This document shows, piece by piece, positions 50,023 through 58,906 of a stretch of DNA of 64,000 nt. The DNA is from Acidiphilium sp. C61 (GTDB lineage: Bacteria > Pseudomonadota > Alphaproteobacteria > Acetobacterales > Acetobacteraceae). Location: assembly GCF_902712915.1 (NCBI RefSeq), contig NZ_CACTIA010000004.1, positions 228,815 through 292,814 of the forward strand. The letters are read 5' to 3'. Position 1 is the first letter of the stretch; each line of letters begins with the position of its first letter. The position numbers and the translations under genes are program-made. The notes below the pieces were generated by a model. It ran no database searches. It was not told the DNA's origin and saw only the letters and a list, made by a program, of their open reading frames with translations.

Positions 50023-51323
50023 TCCTGGCCCACAAGATCGCATTGGACCCGACCGTCGAGCAGGCGATTCACTTTGCCCGCGCCGCCGGCACCGCGCGCT
50101 TCGCATGGAACTGGGGCCTTGCGGAATGGAAACGCCTATACGAAGCCGGTGAGAAGCCAAGCGCCACGAAGCTCAAGGCGCAGTGGAACGCTGTACGTCG
50201 CACGGAATTTCCCTGGTCGTGCGACGTAACGAAGTGCGCCAGTGGTCAGGCAATCATGAACCTCGGCACGGCCTTCGGAAACTTCTTCCGTGACCTGAAG
50301 AAACCCAAGGGCCAGCCCAAGGCCGGCTACCCGAAGTTCAAGAAGAAAGGCCAGCACGACAGCTTCGCACTTTGGAACGACCAGTTCGAGGCGCACAGCT
50401 GTCGTGAACGGTTCGGCAAGGATCGGGGCGAAATCCGCATCCCGAACCTCGGCTGGGTTCGGATGCGCGAACCGCTGCGGATCGGTGGGCGCATCCTCGG
50501 CGCTGTCGTCAGCCGCGAGGCCGGGCGCTGGTTCGTGGCGATCCAGTGCGAGATGCCGGACGCAGAAGCCGCACACCCTGCGCCCGGCTCCGTCGTTGGT
50601 GTCGATCTCGGCATCTCGGCGCTGATGGCGTTGTCGCGCCAAATGCCGGATGGGCGCACGAAGATCGAGAACCCGAAGGCGCTGCGCAAGGCGATGCGGC
50701 GCGTCAAGAAGCTCTCCCGGCGCATCAGCCGGCAGGAAGAGGCCCGGAAGAAGCGGGCCGCCAAGACGAGCCGCCGGACGCGGAAGCGCCGCGCTCAGCT
50801 GGCGAAGCTGCATGGGCGCGTGGCGAACATCCGCCGCGACGCCATCCACAAGGCAACCACGGCAGTTGCCAGCACCTTCGAGACGATCGTCCTCGAAGAC
50901 CTGAACGTCGCCGGCATGGGCAAGAACCACGCCCTTGCCGGCTCTGTCTCCGACGCGGCTTTCGGTGAGATTCGCCGGCAGTTCGAATACAAGGCGCGGA
51001 TGCGCGGCGGCCACGTGTATGTGGCTGATCGCTTCTTCCCGTCCAGCAAAACGTGTTCGGCCTGCGGCTGCGTCGTGGACAAGCTGCCGCTCTCTATCAG
51101 GTCGTGGGCATGTGCCGAGTGCGGCACCGTTCACGACCGCGACGAGAACGCGGCGATCAACCTTGAACACCTCGTGGTAGGCCCGGCTTGGGCCGAACCG
51201 TCGCCGGGCATTCCGGCGGCAACGCTCGGGGAGATTGCGGCGCTGGCCGCCTCGCAAGAGGCGGTGAAACTGCGGTCAGTGAACCGAGAGCTAAACCCGT
51301 GCGCACATGTGCGCACAAATTAG
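50019..51323 (+). CDS. tnpB: TnpB RNA-guided nuclease (third element)
   Basis: A 434-residue TnpB starting at the ATG overlapping the tnpA stop. D196 (G-V-D-L-G-I-S), the glutamate in V-L-E-D-L-N and the aspartate in H-D-R-D-E-N-A-A form the RuvC site; C-S-A-C and C-A-E-C form the zinc finger. All are intact. The C-terminus (V-K-L-R-S-V-N-R-E-L) is typical of IS607 TnpB proteins and overlaps a hairpin likely to belong to the guide RNA. Confidence 0.87.
   Translation: MILAHKIALDPTVEQAIHFARAAGTARFAWNWGLAEWKRLYEAGEKPSATKLKAQWNAVRRTEFPWSCDVTKCASGQAIMNLGTAFGNFFRDLKKPKGQPKAGYPKFKKKGQHDSFALWNDQFEAHSCRERFGKDRGEIRIPNLGWVRMREPLRIGGRILGAVVSREAGRWFVAIQCEMPDAEAAHPAPGSVVGVDLGISALMALSRQMPDGRTKIENPKALRKAMRRVKKLSRRISRQEEARKKRAAKTSRRTRKRRAQLAKLHGRVANIRRDAIHKATTAVASTFETIVLEDLNVAGMGKNHALAGSVSDAAFGEIRRQFEYKARMRGGHVYVADRFFPSSKTCSACGCVVDKLPLSIRSWACAECGTVHDRDENAAINLEHLVVGPAWAEPSPGIPAATLGEIAALAASQEAVKLRSVNRELNPCAHVRTN
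51200..51300 (+). ncRNA. Candidate omega RNA end of the third IS607-type element
   Basis: CCGCCTC and GAGGCGG at 51247-51264 form a perfect stem with a GCAA loop inside the end of tnpB, followed by TGAAAC. The second element has a GC-rich stem followed by GTGAAAC at the same place. Such stems just before the element end are expected of TnpB guide RNAs. Confidence 0.35.
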
Positions 51324-51843
51324 GAAGCAGGTCTTCGTGCCGCTCCCCGCCGTCGTCCGCAGCCTGAAGGGCCTTCCGCTCACACAGGAGAGCCCGTCTC
51401 ACCAGGTGATGATCGAACTCGTCCTGGCATCCCGGAGTATCTGGCCATCGCTCGAGGAAACGCCGGACCTGGTTGCCTTCTCTATCGGCCTCGCCTCGGC
51501 CGCACAGGCTCTCAGCTACGAGCCGAAGGTCGCGCTGGCCCATGACGCGGCGAGCCATGACCTCGTGGCGGCGTGGGTCATCCTGGAGGACCGGGCTTAC
51601 GACATCGGCGGCGAGATCAGCGTCGCCCGCCCCGGCACCGCGCGCCGCCATGACGGCAGCCCCGTCGCTCCCGGGGCGCATGCCGCGGCATTCGAGCTGG
51701 ACGACCCCGCCATTCAGGAGATCTCCGCACTGCCGGGTGGTGCCGATCCCTCGATCTATCTCGAGGGCCTCAGCAGGACGATCCAGCAGCTCGAATCCAC
51801 CGGAATGGCGGCTGATTTCCGGCCCTCCTGGGACATGAGCTGA
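51307..51843 (+). CDS. Hypothetical protein
   Basis: A 178-residue protein. The ATG at 51307 sits inside a palindrome at the edge of the IS607-type element, so the native start may be the GTG at 51337 or may have been displaced by the insertion. It contains V-I-L-E-D-R-A-Y-D-I-G-G-E-I-S-V-A-R-P-G and a helical C-terminus. No family recognised. Confidence 0.55.
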   Translation: MCAQIRKQVFVPLPAVVRSLKGLPLTQESPSHQVMIELVLASRSIWPSLEETPDLVAFSIGLASAAQALSYEPKVALAHDAASHDLVAAWVILEDRAYDIGGEISVARPGTARRHDGSPVAPGAHAAAFELDDPAIQEISALPGGADPSIYLEGLSRTIQQLESTGMAADFRPSWDMS

Positions 51844-51928
51844 GGCATAGGCAGTTTTTCCGCCACCGGATACACCGAATCGCTGAAAATACTGGATATA
51901 TGGCATATCGGAATTGTATAGTCCGACA

Positions 51929-52393
51929 ATGTCCCAGCGCGACCTCATCATCAGTGACATGGATATCGGCAACCCCGAGGACGACGGGTTGTTCTGGATG
52001 CCCGCAAAGGAAGTCTCTGGAATCGTCTGTGAAGCCGTAGGGAGCGTGTGGCCCGGGGCGGAGTGGTCGATGGATGGCGGGCAGATCAGAATCAGCACCA
52101 GCCAGCTGCTCGACGAATACAATGCAGGACCGGTCATCGCATGGCGTGCCGAGCAGATGTGGGAGCTGATCGGGCGGGTGATCAGGGGCAGAATGGTCGC
52201 CGATATCTGCGAGCACCCCACAACCACTTTCGGAGCCCGCCTTCGGGGGTATCGCTGCAACCGGCCGCAGGTGCCGGTCATCGCCACGATCGGTGTGCTC
52301 TCGATTGCCCGAGAGGCGGGCGGAGGCATCGACGAGATGATCGGCCGGTTCCTGCGTCGCTTCGACATGCCGCTCGACAATGACCGGGCTTGA
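51929..52393 (+). CDS. Hypothetical protein in the dotL operon
   Basis: A 154-residue protein from the ATG at 51929. It has F-W-M-P-A-K-E-V-S-G-I-V and W-R-A-E-Q-M-W-E-L-I-G-R-V-I segments and no signal peptide. No family recognised. It overlaps the next gene by 14 bases, and that gene overlaps dotL, so it probably heads the coupling-protein operon. An AT-rich stretch with GGAATTGTATAG just upstream is a promoter candidate. Confidence 0.6.
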   Translation: MSQRDLIISDMDIGNPEDDGLFWMPAKEVSGIVCEAVGSVWPGAEWSMDGGQIRISTSQLLDEYNAGPVIAWRAEQMWELIGRVIRGRMVADICEHPTTTFGARLRGYRCNRPQVPVIATIGVLSIAREAGGGIDEMIGRFLRRFDMPLDNDRA

Positions 52394-53189
52394 ACGGCGC
52401 CGGCGGCTGCCTGCGCCACAGCAGCTTGACGAGAGCCAAGCGCCGGCCAGTCGCGAGGCCCGACTGACCTTCCAGCGTGCGCTGACGACATTCGCTCCGA
52501 TCATGGACCTCATGCTGACGGGTCGCATCGACGAAACGGAGGCGGCCGCAATGATCGCGCGCGGGCGCAAGACCGTTGCCATGGCGCTGGAGCAGACGAT
52601 CGGCGCCACGCCGGCGCCGATGCTCGGCGATGTCATGACGATATGGTGCCGCCACGCGGCCGAGGGCCGGGAGCTCGACGAGGCCGCTCTCAGGTCCGCC
52701 ATTGGGGTCGCCATCTCCGGGATGGTTACCGTGTGGGGCAACAGCACCGAGGTCAGGAGCTTTCCCTTTACCGACCGGACATTCATGGTTGCGGCAATGG
52801 CGGATATCGCCGCCGAACTGGACAGCGCGATCGCCGAGACAGGAAACCAGAATCCGGCCCTGCTGCCAGGCGCGCTCGATCACATCGCTGGTGCCGCGGT
52901 CAATGCAGCCAGGAATTCACTGGCTGACGCTGGCGGCGCGGCCACTCCTCGCGATCTCTACAACCTGGCCCAGAACTTTGCCCGCAGGATCGGCCGCGCC
53001 GCCGCAGCTGAGGTCCGGCGGCAGAATGACGCGGCGGCCCTTTTCCCGGCCGCCGACGCCGCCGCGGCGCGCATCACCGCGGCGCTCGCGGTGGCCACCC
53101 GCACAACCGACCTGCTCGTTCAGGCCGGCAATGCCGACGATCTGACCGCGCCCGGTGCGCCGGAACCGCAGGAGCCAGCCTGTTCATGA
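52380..53189 (+). CDS. Hypothetical protein upstream of dotL
   Basis: A 269-residue, alanine-rich helical protein without membrane segments. Residues 130-150 contain V-R-S-F-P-F-T-D-R-T-F-M-V. No family recognised. It overlaps dotL by four bases (ATGA). Position before the coupling ATPase suggests a chaperone or adaptor of the transfer system, as IcmS/IcmW and LvgA are for DotL, but there is no sequence evidence for that. Confidence 0.6.
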   Translation: MTGLERRRRLPAPQQLDESQAPASREARLTFQRALTTFAPIMDLMLTGRIDETEAAAMIARGRKTVAMALEQTIGATPAPMLGDVMTIWCRHAAEGRELDEAALRSAIGVAISGMVTVWGNSTEVRSFPFTDRTFMVAAMADIAAELDSAIAETGNQNPALLPGALDHIAGAAVNAARNSLADAGGAATPRDLYNLAQNFARRIGRAAAAEVRRQNDAAALFPAADAAAARITAALAVATRTTDLLVQAGNADDLTAPGAPEPQEPACS

Positions 53190-56020
53190 GCCGCAAGCCA
53201 AACAACTTCGCTGTCGACTCCAAGTTCGAGATCGATTCATCGAATTTTGCCGTAGATGTCAGGAGGCCCGGGGAAAAGATCGCCGGCACGCTCCGCCAGA
53301 AGCCACTCATCGCCATCGCGCTTGGTGCCATCCTGGCTTCCGCGGCAACGGTACCGGAGACCGCCACCGCCGCACCATGGCTTGCCGCGATGGTGCTTGC
53401 GACCTTCATGCTTCTCCCTGACGGGCGCCGGGATGCTTCGAGGTTTCTGCCGCTCCGGTCGCCTACGCAGGATACCGGGCGACAGGAGTACAAGCAGCTC
53501 GGCAACGAGTTCTCTGACCTCCAGCCCGGCTCGGGCATCTTCTTTCTCGGCACCGAGATCGGCTCTGGGCGCGAGATCTGGATGTCGAACGAGGACGCCC
53601 GCGAGCATTTCTGGATCACCGGGACGACCGGTAGCGGCAAGACCGAGCTCCTGATGGCGATCATGATGAACGCGCTCAGCTGGGGCTCCGGTTTTGTCAT
53701 GATCGACGGAAAGGGCGACATCGCTACCCCTGCCAAGGTCTGGCGGATGATGCGCGCCATGGGGCGGACCGACGATTTCTTTCTGCTCAACTTCATGGTG
53801 CCTGGGCGCAACGCCAAGTCGGGTGGCCTGCTTTCACACACGCTGAACCCCTTCGCGAACTACTCGAAGGCGGAGATCATGCAGGTCATCGAGAGCCTGC
53901 TGCCGAAGGCGTCGGGTGACTCGGGCGGCTGGCAGCAGAAGGCGATCAACCTGATGAAGGGCGTGGTCACCCTGCTCGTCTGGTTGCGCGACCACCATGG
54001 CAAGCCGCTCTCCGTGCAGTCGCTGCAGGAGGGCATGGTGCTGGACAGCATCCTGCGTGCTTTGCTGCCGAAAGAGGTCTGTGCACCGGTCTACCGGGAC
54101 ATGCCCGTCGAGGTCCGCGAGCCGCTGATGAACTACGCGAACAACCTCTCCTCCTTTCCGCGCGAGCTGATGCAGATGCCCGCCGATGGCAGTCCCCACC
54201 CGCTTGCCAAGCCGGGCACGCCTCACAAGTTCGTTGACCAGACCAACACCCAGCACGGATTCCTGACCTCCATCCTTGGTCCGCCGCTGAGCCTGCTCGG
54301 CGAGAGCTACCGGCACATCTTCGGGACGCAGTACGCCGACATCGACATCTTCGACATCGTGCTCAGCCGCCGCGTCCTCGTCGTCGTACTCCCCGCCCTG
54401 CAGAAATCGCTCGAGGAGATGGGCAATCTTGGGCGCATCACGGTTTCCACGCTGAAGACGATGCTCGGCGACAGTCTTGGCTCGGAGGCCGAGGGTTCGG
54501 TGGCCAACGTCTACGACAAGAAGCTGACCTCGGCCCCCTCCCCGTTCCAGGTCATCCTCGACGAGTGGACCTATTATATCACCCAGGGCGCCGCGATGAT
54601 GCCGGCCCAGGCCCGCGGTATCGGCTTCTCCTTCTTCTTTGCGGTCCAATCGCTCTCGGCGATCTTCCAGCGTGACGCGACCGAGGGCCGGGACGCCTAC
54701 AACACGGTGAACACCCGGATCTTCATGTTCGCCGTTGACGAGGAGACGACGATCAAGTCCGCCCTCGAGACAGCCGGCAAGGCAGACATCGTCAAGCCGA
54801 GCGTCTTCACCTACCAGGGGGGCGGCGGGCTGACGAACTCCCCGGTCCTTGGGCAGGACCGGACGATCCAGGAGAAGGAGCGTTTGACCGGGCGTCATAT
54901 CCGCCGTCTGGGCAAGGGACAGTTCTATCTCATGCGGGGCGACAAGCTGGTGCTTGGCCTCGGCCCCTACATCGACGATGCCAACCTCACCGCTCTCGAC
55001 AAGCGCGAACTCGCCGAGAGCGATACGGGCGCACCGACCAGCCGCGAGGATGAGCTGCGCCGGGTTGGCGAGCTGGCGGCGTTCAACCAGTTCTACGGCA
55101 TCCACCTGAACCACCTCGTCTCGCTGCTGCCCGAGTCCGAGGAGGACATCAACGCACGGCAGGCGATGCGAAGCTTCGTCGCCTTCCTTGGTGGTGACCG
55201 CGAGAAGATTGTCGCCAAGATCACCGAGCAACACCGCGGGCGCGATGAGATCGCCCTGATCGGGGCGGTGATGGAGAATCTCGAGGATCTGCCGCTTCTC
55301 GAAGCCTCCTGCATTTCGCTTGCCCGGCTTTCCGCCGATGTGCAGGCATCCCGCGCGGCCGCTCAGGCTGCCGTCGCCGCCGGCAGGGGCGGACAGCCTC
55401 AAGGCGCGGTTCCGGGCTACCTGCAGGACAGCGCTGCTCCTGCCGGCGCCCCGCCCCGTGGCCGTGGCCCGCGTCAGCGCAGCAACGTCAATTTCACCGA
55501 TGGTCAGCCCGCCGCGCCGCAGGCGCCGAGGCTGGGCGGATCGGTCAACGACCCCGTCACCCAGGCGATTGGGCTGCTGGATGCGGCAACATCCCAGACC
55601 GATATGGACGCTGCGGTAGCGGAGGCACTCGGCCACGACCCGGCTATCGCCCGCCGCCGCCCCGCCCGCGCGCCGCAGATTATCGACGATGCCGATGCGC
55701 CGTGGCTACAGGGTGACGATGCGCCCCAGGCCGGCAGCAAGAGTGCTGCGACGCCTCCGGTAGCATCACCTCCGGCCCGGACGGATGCGCCGACCTCTGA
55801 TGGTGGTGAGCCGTTATTCGTCACTCCGGGGGGCAGCATCGTTGCAGTGCCCGCGAAGGAGCCAATTTCCGGAGTGCAGAAAAAGGAGCCGCCGCCGGCC
55901 GGACCGGCTGCAACCAAACCTGCCGCCGAACCTGCCGCCGAAGCGAATGTTACCGACGTGAAGACGTTCCTGAGTAGGGTTGTGAACGCCACCGTTCTCG
56001 ATGAGGGCGAGGACGACTGA
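53186..56020 (+). CDS. dotL: DotL/IcmO/TrbC type IV coupling ATPase
   Basis: A 944-residue coupling protein. Two membrane segments (about 40-56 and 64-78) are followed by the ATPase: Walker A G-T-T-G-S-G-K-T at 146-153, F-V-M-I-D-G-K-G-D, and Walker B V-I-L-D-E-W. The layout matches DotL/TrbC. The last 250 residues are proline- and alanine-rich and would dock adaptors or substrates. It brings the relaxase-DNA complex to the Dot/Icm channel. It is the last gene of its operon and converges on the EAL gene. Confidence 0.88.
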   Translation: MSRKPNNFAVDSKFEIDSSNFAVDVRRPGEKIAGTLRQKPLIAIALGAILASAATVPETATAAPWLAAMVLATFMLLPDGRRDASRFLPLRSPTQDTGRQEYKQLGNEFSDLQPGSGIFFLGTEIGSGREIWMSNEDAREHFWITGTTGSGKTELLMAIMMNALSWGSGFVMIDGKGDIATPAKVWRMMRAMGRTDDFFLLNFMVPGRNAKSGGLLSHTLNPFANYSKAEIMQVIESLLPKASGDSGGWQQKAINLMKGVVTLLVWLRDHHGKPLSVQSLQEGMVLDSILRALLPKEVCAPVYRDMPVEVREPLMNYANNLSSFPRELMQMPADGSPHPLAKPGTPHKFVDQTNTQHGFLTSILGPPLSLLGESYRHIFGTQYADIDIFDIVLSRRVLVVVLPALQKSLEEMGNLGRITVSTLKTMLGDSLGSEAEGSVANVYDKKLTSAPSPFQVILDEWTYYITQGAAMMPAQARGIGFSFFFAVQSLSAIFQRDATEGRDAYNTVNTRIFMFAVDEETTIKSALETAGKADIVKPSVFTYQGGGGLTNSPVLGQDRTIQEKERLTGRHIRRLGKGQFYLMRGDKLVLGLGPYIDDANLTALDKRELAESDTGAPTSREDELRRVGELAAFNQFYGIHLNHLVSLLPESEEDINARQAMRSFVAFLGGDREKIVAKITEQHRGRDEIALIGAVMENLEDLPLLEASCISLARLSADVQASRAAAQAAVAAGRGGQPQGAVPGYLQDSAAPAGAPPRGRGPRQRSNVNFTDGQPAAPQAPRLGGSVNDPVTQAIGLLDAATSQTDMDAAVAEALGHDPAIARRRPARAPQIIDDADAPWLQGDDAPQAGSKSAATPPVASPPARTDAPTSDGGEPLFVTPGGSIVAVPAKEPISGVQKKEPPPAGPAATKPAAEPAAEANVTDVKTFLSRVVNATVLDEGEDD

Positions 56021-56036
56021 CTCTTCCAGAGGTGGC

Positions 56037-57242
56037 CTACTGCCGGGTGCCCGCCGGAAGGCTCTCGATGCGCGAGACCAACGCGACGTTGGTCTCCTCG
56101 AAGACCCGAATCAGCGCCCTTGCCTTCCCGGTGCGCCCGCCGACCATGCAGAGCTTCGCCTCTCTGGCCAGGCGGTGCAGCGCCTCGTGCAGGACCTGTA
56201 TGTCATCAAAAACGGGCTGACACGAGAAATGCCTCGCGCCATCGGATTTCAGCCACCGTCCGAGATGGCAGTTGTCGACTTCCGTCACGTCGAGCAGATG
56301 GTCGGGCAGGAAACCTCTGTCATTGAACGTTTTGATGAAGAGGTTTGTCCGGTGTACGTGGCCGGCAACGATCGTGTCTACCAAGTTGATGCTGGCCGGC
56401 TTCATCGGCCTGCTTTCGGTACGCTGGCAGTCGCGGATCCGCTTTTCGACCTCGATGCTCGGCATTGGCTTCGCGTAGAGGAACCCCTGAAGGTGGCTGA
56501 CCCCCATGGTCGAGAGCAGGCTCTCCTGGTCGGTGGTTTCAACGCCTTCGGCGACAATATCGATGCCCAGCATCCGGCCGGCCGTGATGATTCCAGCGAC
56601 AATCGCCATGTCCTTGGGGAAGTCGATCATCCGAGCCACGAATTTCTGGTCGATCTTCACCGTGTGTGTGGACAGGCGCTGCAGGTAGGAAAGGGAGGCG
56701 CTGCCGGCCCCAAAATCGTCGATCGCCACCCGGATGCCGCGGATGATGCATTCCTGCAGGCGCTCCTCGGCTCGTTCCAGGCTGGGGATCGGCGCGGTCT
56801 CGGTAATCTCGAACTCGATCCTGCCGGGCAAGATATCCGGATGCCGGCCGAGCGCGGCATCAAGGTCGGCAATGAAGCTGTCGTCGTTCAGATACCGCGG
56901 GCTGACATTCATGCAGACCCGGATATCGAGACCGCCCAGGTGCCACGCCTCAGCCTGGGCAAAGGCCGCTTCCATGACCCGGGCACCCAGAAGGCGCGCG
57001 TGAGCATCGGTGTCCAGCGCTGGCGCGAAAGACGCAGGCCCGGCCAGTGCACCAGTATCATCACGGAACCGTGCAAGCGCCTCGACACATTCGAAACCGC
57101 CTGTCGTCGACTTGATCGGCTGATAAAACAGCGTGAGCGTGTCCGGATCTGGAAGCCGCAGCCCCCCGCCCGCAATGTCAGCATGCGCATCAACGCCCGG
57201 AGGCACCGATCTCATTACTGCGAGTAGAGGCATTGGGACCAT
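56037..57242 (-). CDS. EAL phosphodiesterase with C-terminal CZB zinc domain
   Basis: A 401-residue protein. Residues 30-260 are an EAL domain: F-Y-Q-P-I, V-E-A-L-A-R-F, N-V-S-P, E-I-T-E-T, I-D-D-F-G-A-G, V-K-I-D and V-A-E-G-V-E-T are all intact, so it should hydrolyse cyclic di-GMP. The C-terminus (N-C-H-L-G-R-W-L, then H-F and H-E-A-L-H) matches the chemoreceptor zinc-binding CZB domain, which senses zinc or oxidants. It has no membrane segment. It converges on dotL and may tie transfer or attachment to a metal signal. Confidence 0.82.
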   Translation of the reverse strand: MVPMPLLAVMRSVPPGVDAHADIAGGGLRLPDPDTLTLFYQPIKSTTGGFECVEALARFRDDTGALAGPASFAPALDTDAHARLLGARVMEAAFAQAEAWHLGGLDIRVCMNVSPRYLNDDSFIADLDAALGRHPDILPGRIEFEITETAPIPSLERAEERLQECIIRGIRVAIDDFGAGSASLSYLQRLSTHTVKIDQKFVARMIDFPKDMAIVAGIITAGRMLGIDIVAEGVETTDQESLLSTMGVSHLQGFLYAKPMPSIEVEKRIRDCQRTESRPMKPASINLVDTIVAGHVHRTNLFIKTFNDRGFLPDHLLDVTEVDNCHLGRWLKSDGARHFSCQPVFDDIQVLHEALHRLAREAKLCMVGGRTGKARALIRVFEETNVALVSRIESLPAGTRQ

Positions 57243-57338
57243 CACTTCATTCCGATATCTACCCGCGGCGCCTGCGTCTTCACCTGAAATCCAGGTTAAT
57301 TGTCTGAAATATTTGATTAAGGATGAGGCGGCTGAACC

Positions 57339-57566
57339 TCATCGCCGGGGAGGGCGCGGGGCGTGTACGGGTGCCATTTCGAGGCCGGGGCGCCGCGGTA
57401 GCGGCGCCTGGCCCGGTGCGACAAGCAGGGCAGGCGCGTGCTGCCGCAAGACAGCAAGCGTCCTGTTGTGAAGTCGCGGGTCGACTTCCAGCGATGACGT
57501 GTCGGCGACGGATCCGATCGCGGGGATCAGGAACACAACAGCAGTCTCCATCGAAGCCTTACCCAT
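57339..57566 (-). CDS. Possible small protein upstream of the EAL gene
   Basis: A 75-codon frame on the same strand as the EAL gene. It begins M-G-K-A-S-M-E-T-A-V-V-F-L-I-P-A-I-G, with a weak GAGGG site, and ends in a proline-arginine-rich tail. Coding character is moderate. No family recognised. The rest of the 540-base interval 57243-57786 shows no other gene; its AT-rich right end (57590-57780) should hold the promoter of the operon at 57787, with TATACT just before that start. Confidence 0.35.
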   Translation of the reverse strand: MGKASMETAVVFLIPAIGSVADTSSLEVDPRLHNRTLAVLRQHAPALLVAPGQAPLPRRPGLEMAPVHAPRPPRR

Positions 57567-57786
57567 CGTCAGGAACCCTCAAGTTTCGTGAGCCAATCTT
57601 TCATGCTGCCGTCAGCCTCGATGTTCGTATCGCGTCGGCGCAGCATCATTTTCGAATCCAACTCTATCCCGAGAATAATATTAGAACCAAGAATTTTCGA
57701 CTACATCCGGAAAAATACGACCATCACGCCCCGTCTTGCCGGTATTTTGCTTGTTTTAACGTGGCGCAGTTTACTATACTAGCGCG

Positions 57787-58302
57787 ATGGAGAACCAGGA
57801 TATCACCGCTGGTAACGAAGATCTGATCGATGCCGCAGAACTGGACGAGCACATCGACCGCCTGCCGGACGATGCGAGTATCCGTCGGTGGCTTGCATCG
57901 CTGCCGCCCTATCTTGCTGATTTCGGACGAGACCTGCCTCAGGAGGATCTCGGCGTCCTTCTGAAAATCGCCATGCGGTCTGATGTCGATGAGCCCGACT
58001 TCGCATCTGTCTGCGATGATATGGGGCGGGGCGGCCGACTCAGGATGCTCGCCGTGATGATGGCGTCAATGGACGGCGACGGCCACCTCCTGATGGAGAT
58101 CCTGCTGGGCCACGGGCCGGCGCAGAGCATGATCCGCGAGGACATCGACACCCTTGCGGCCCGCATCGGCTCTCGCGCGCTCGAGATGCTGATCGAGACA
58201 CCCGGCTTCATTGCAGGGGTACGAGCGGCAATGCCGCTCGTGTCGCGTTCGCCGTCGATGGCGAGGTTCCCCCGCAACACCATGGAGCGTTCCGATGCGT
58301 AG
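57787..58302 (+). CDS. Hypothetical protein
   Basis: A 171-residue acidic helical protein with no signal peptide (L-P-P-Y-L-A-D-F-G-R-D-L-P, L-R-M-L-A-V-M-M-A-S-M-D-G-D). No family recognised. It is the first gene of a compact plus-strand operon of exported proteins and overlaps the next by eight bases. TATACT 15 bases before the start could be its -10 element. Confidence 0.6.
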   Translation: MENQDITAGNEDLIDAAELDEHIDRLPDDASIRRWLASLPPYLADFGRDLPQEDLGVLLKIAMRSDVDEPDFASVCDDMGRGGRLRMLAVMMASMDGDGHLLMEILLGHGPAQSMIREDIDTLAARIGSRALEMLIETPGFIAGVRAAMPLVSRSPSMARFPRNTMERSDA

Positions 58303-58906
58303 CCGGGTCAGAGTCATAAGGGTCGCCATCGGCGCCTCAGCCTTGCTGGCGGCCGCCTCGCTCGCCGCGGTCGCGCAGACAAGCTGGAACGACCCGTCGC
58401 TCGGTGTTTCCAGCAGCACGGCCACGAAATCGACCGGGGACTGCTGGGCGCCGGTCCAACAGCACCTTGCCGCCGCCGAGCAACAGTCAATCGCCAACGG
58501 GTCGATGCTTGCCTCGCAAAACTTCCAGTTCCTGCCGCATGGGCAGACTTTCTCGCAGGCGTCCTGCCTGTCGAACCTGTTGAGCGGTAGCCTCGACACT
58601 CTTTTCACTCCGCCCAACCTCAGCGGGATTGTGAGTGCGGTCGTGAGCAAGGCGTGCTCGATCGCGACAAACTACGAGCAACAGGCGATCGCCCCGGTTG
58701 CGCGAGGTTTGCAGCAGGGGCTGCCGTCCTATGAGATCGCTCCTGGCATTTCCACAGGCGCGATCTCAGGCGGGATGTACATTTCTCCCAGTGTCGGGGG
58801 CGGCAGCGCGGGTCCGGTTTCCGTCAATGTGACACCAATGCTCGGCGGACAGGGCGAGAACTTCACATCGCAAACCTACTTCAACGGTCTTTTGGGGAAA
58901 CAATGA
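58295..58906 (+). CDS. Secreted protein with CLSNLL...YFNGLLG domain
   Basis: A 203-residue protein from the ATG at 58295 with a signal peptide (V-A-I-G-A-S-A-L-L-A-A-A-S-L-A-A-V-A-Q). The mature part carries C-L-S-N-L-L-S-G-S-L-D-T-L-F-T-P-P-N-L-S-G-I, a second cysteine in K-A-C-S, a glycine-rich stretch, and Y-F-N-G-L-L-G at the C-terminus. The same order of motifs is found at the end of the protein at 59726. A disulfide between the conserved cysteines is likely in the periplasm. Function unknown; probably part of the transfer apparatus. Confidence 0.65.
   Translation: MRSRVRVIRVAIGASALLAAASLAAVAQTSWNDPSLGVSSSTATKSTGDCWAPVQQHLAAAEQQSIANGSMLASQNFQFLPHGQTFSQASCLSNLLSGSLDTLFTPPNLSGIVSAVVSKACSIATNYEQQAIAPVARGLQQGLPSYEIAPGISTGAISGGMYISPSVGGGSAGPVSVNVTPMLGGQGENFTSQTYFNGLLGKQ

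Larger units (their letters stand above)
49340..51330 (+). mobile_element. Third IS607-type element, ends approximate
   Basis: A tnpA-tnpB pair with four-base overlap, flanked on the left by an AT-rich segment and on the right by a hairpin-rich tnpB end and a palindrome at 51299-51316. It is only distantly related to the element at 36322. Exact ends cannot be fixed because IS607 insertions make no target duplication. Confidence 0.65.

Noticed and set aside
53834..55636. 600-codon open frame antisense to dotL
   Set aside because: It mirrors the high-GC third positions of dotL, has no recognisable domain and lies wholly inside a clearly coding gene.
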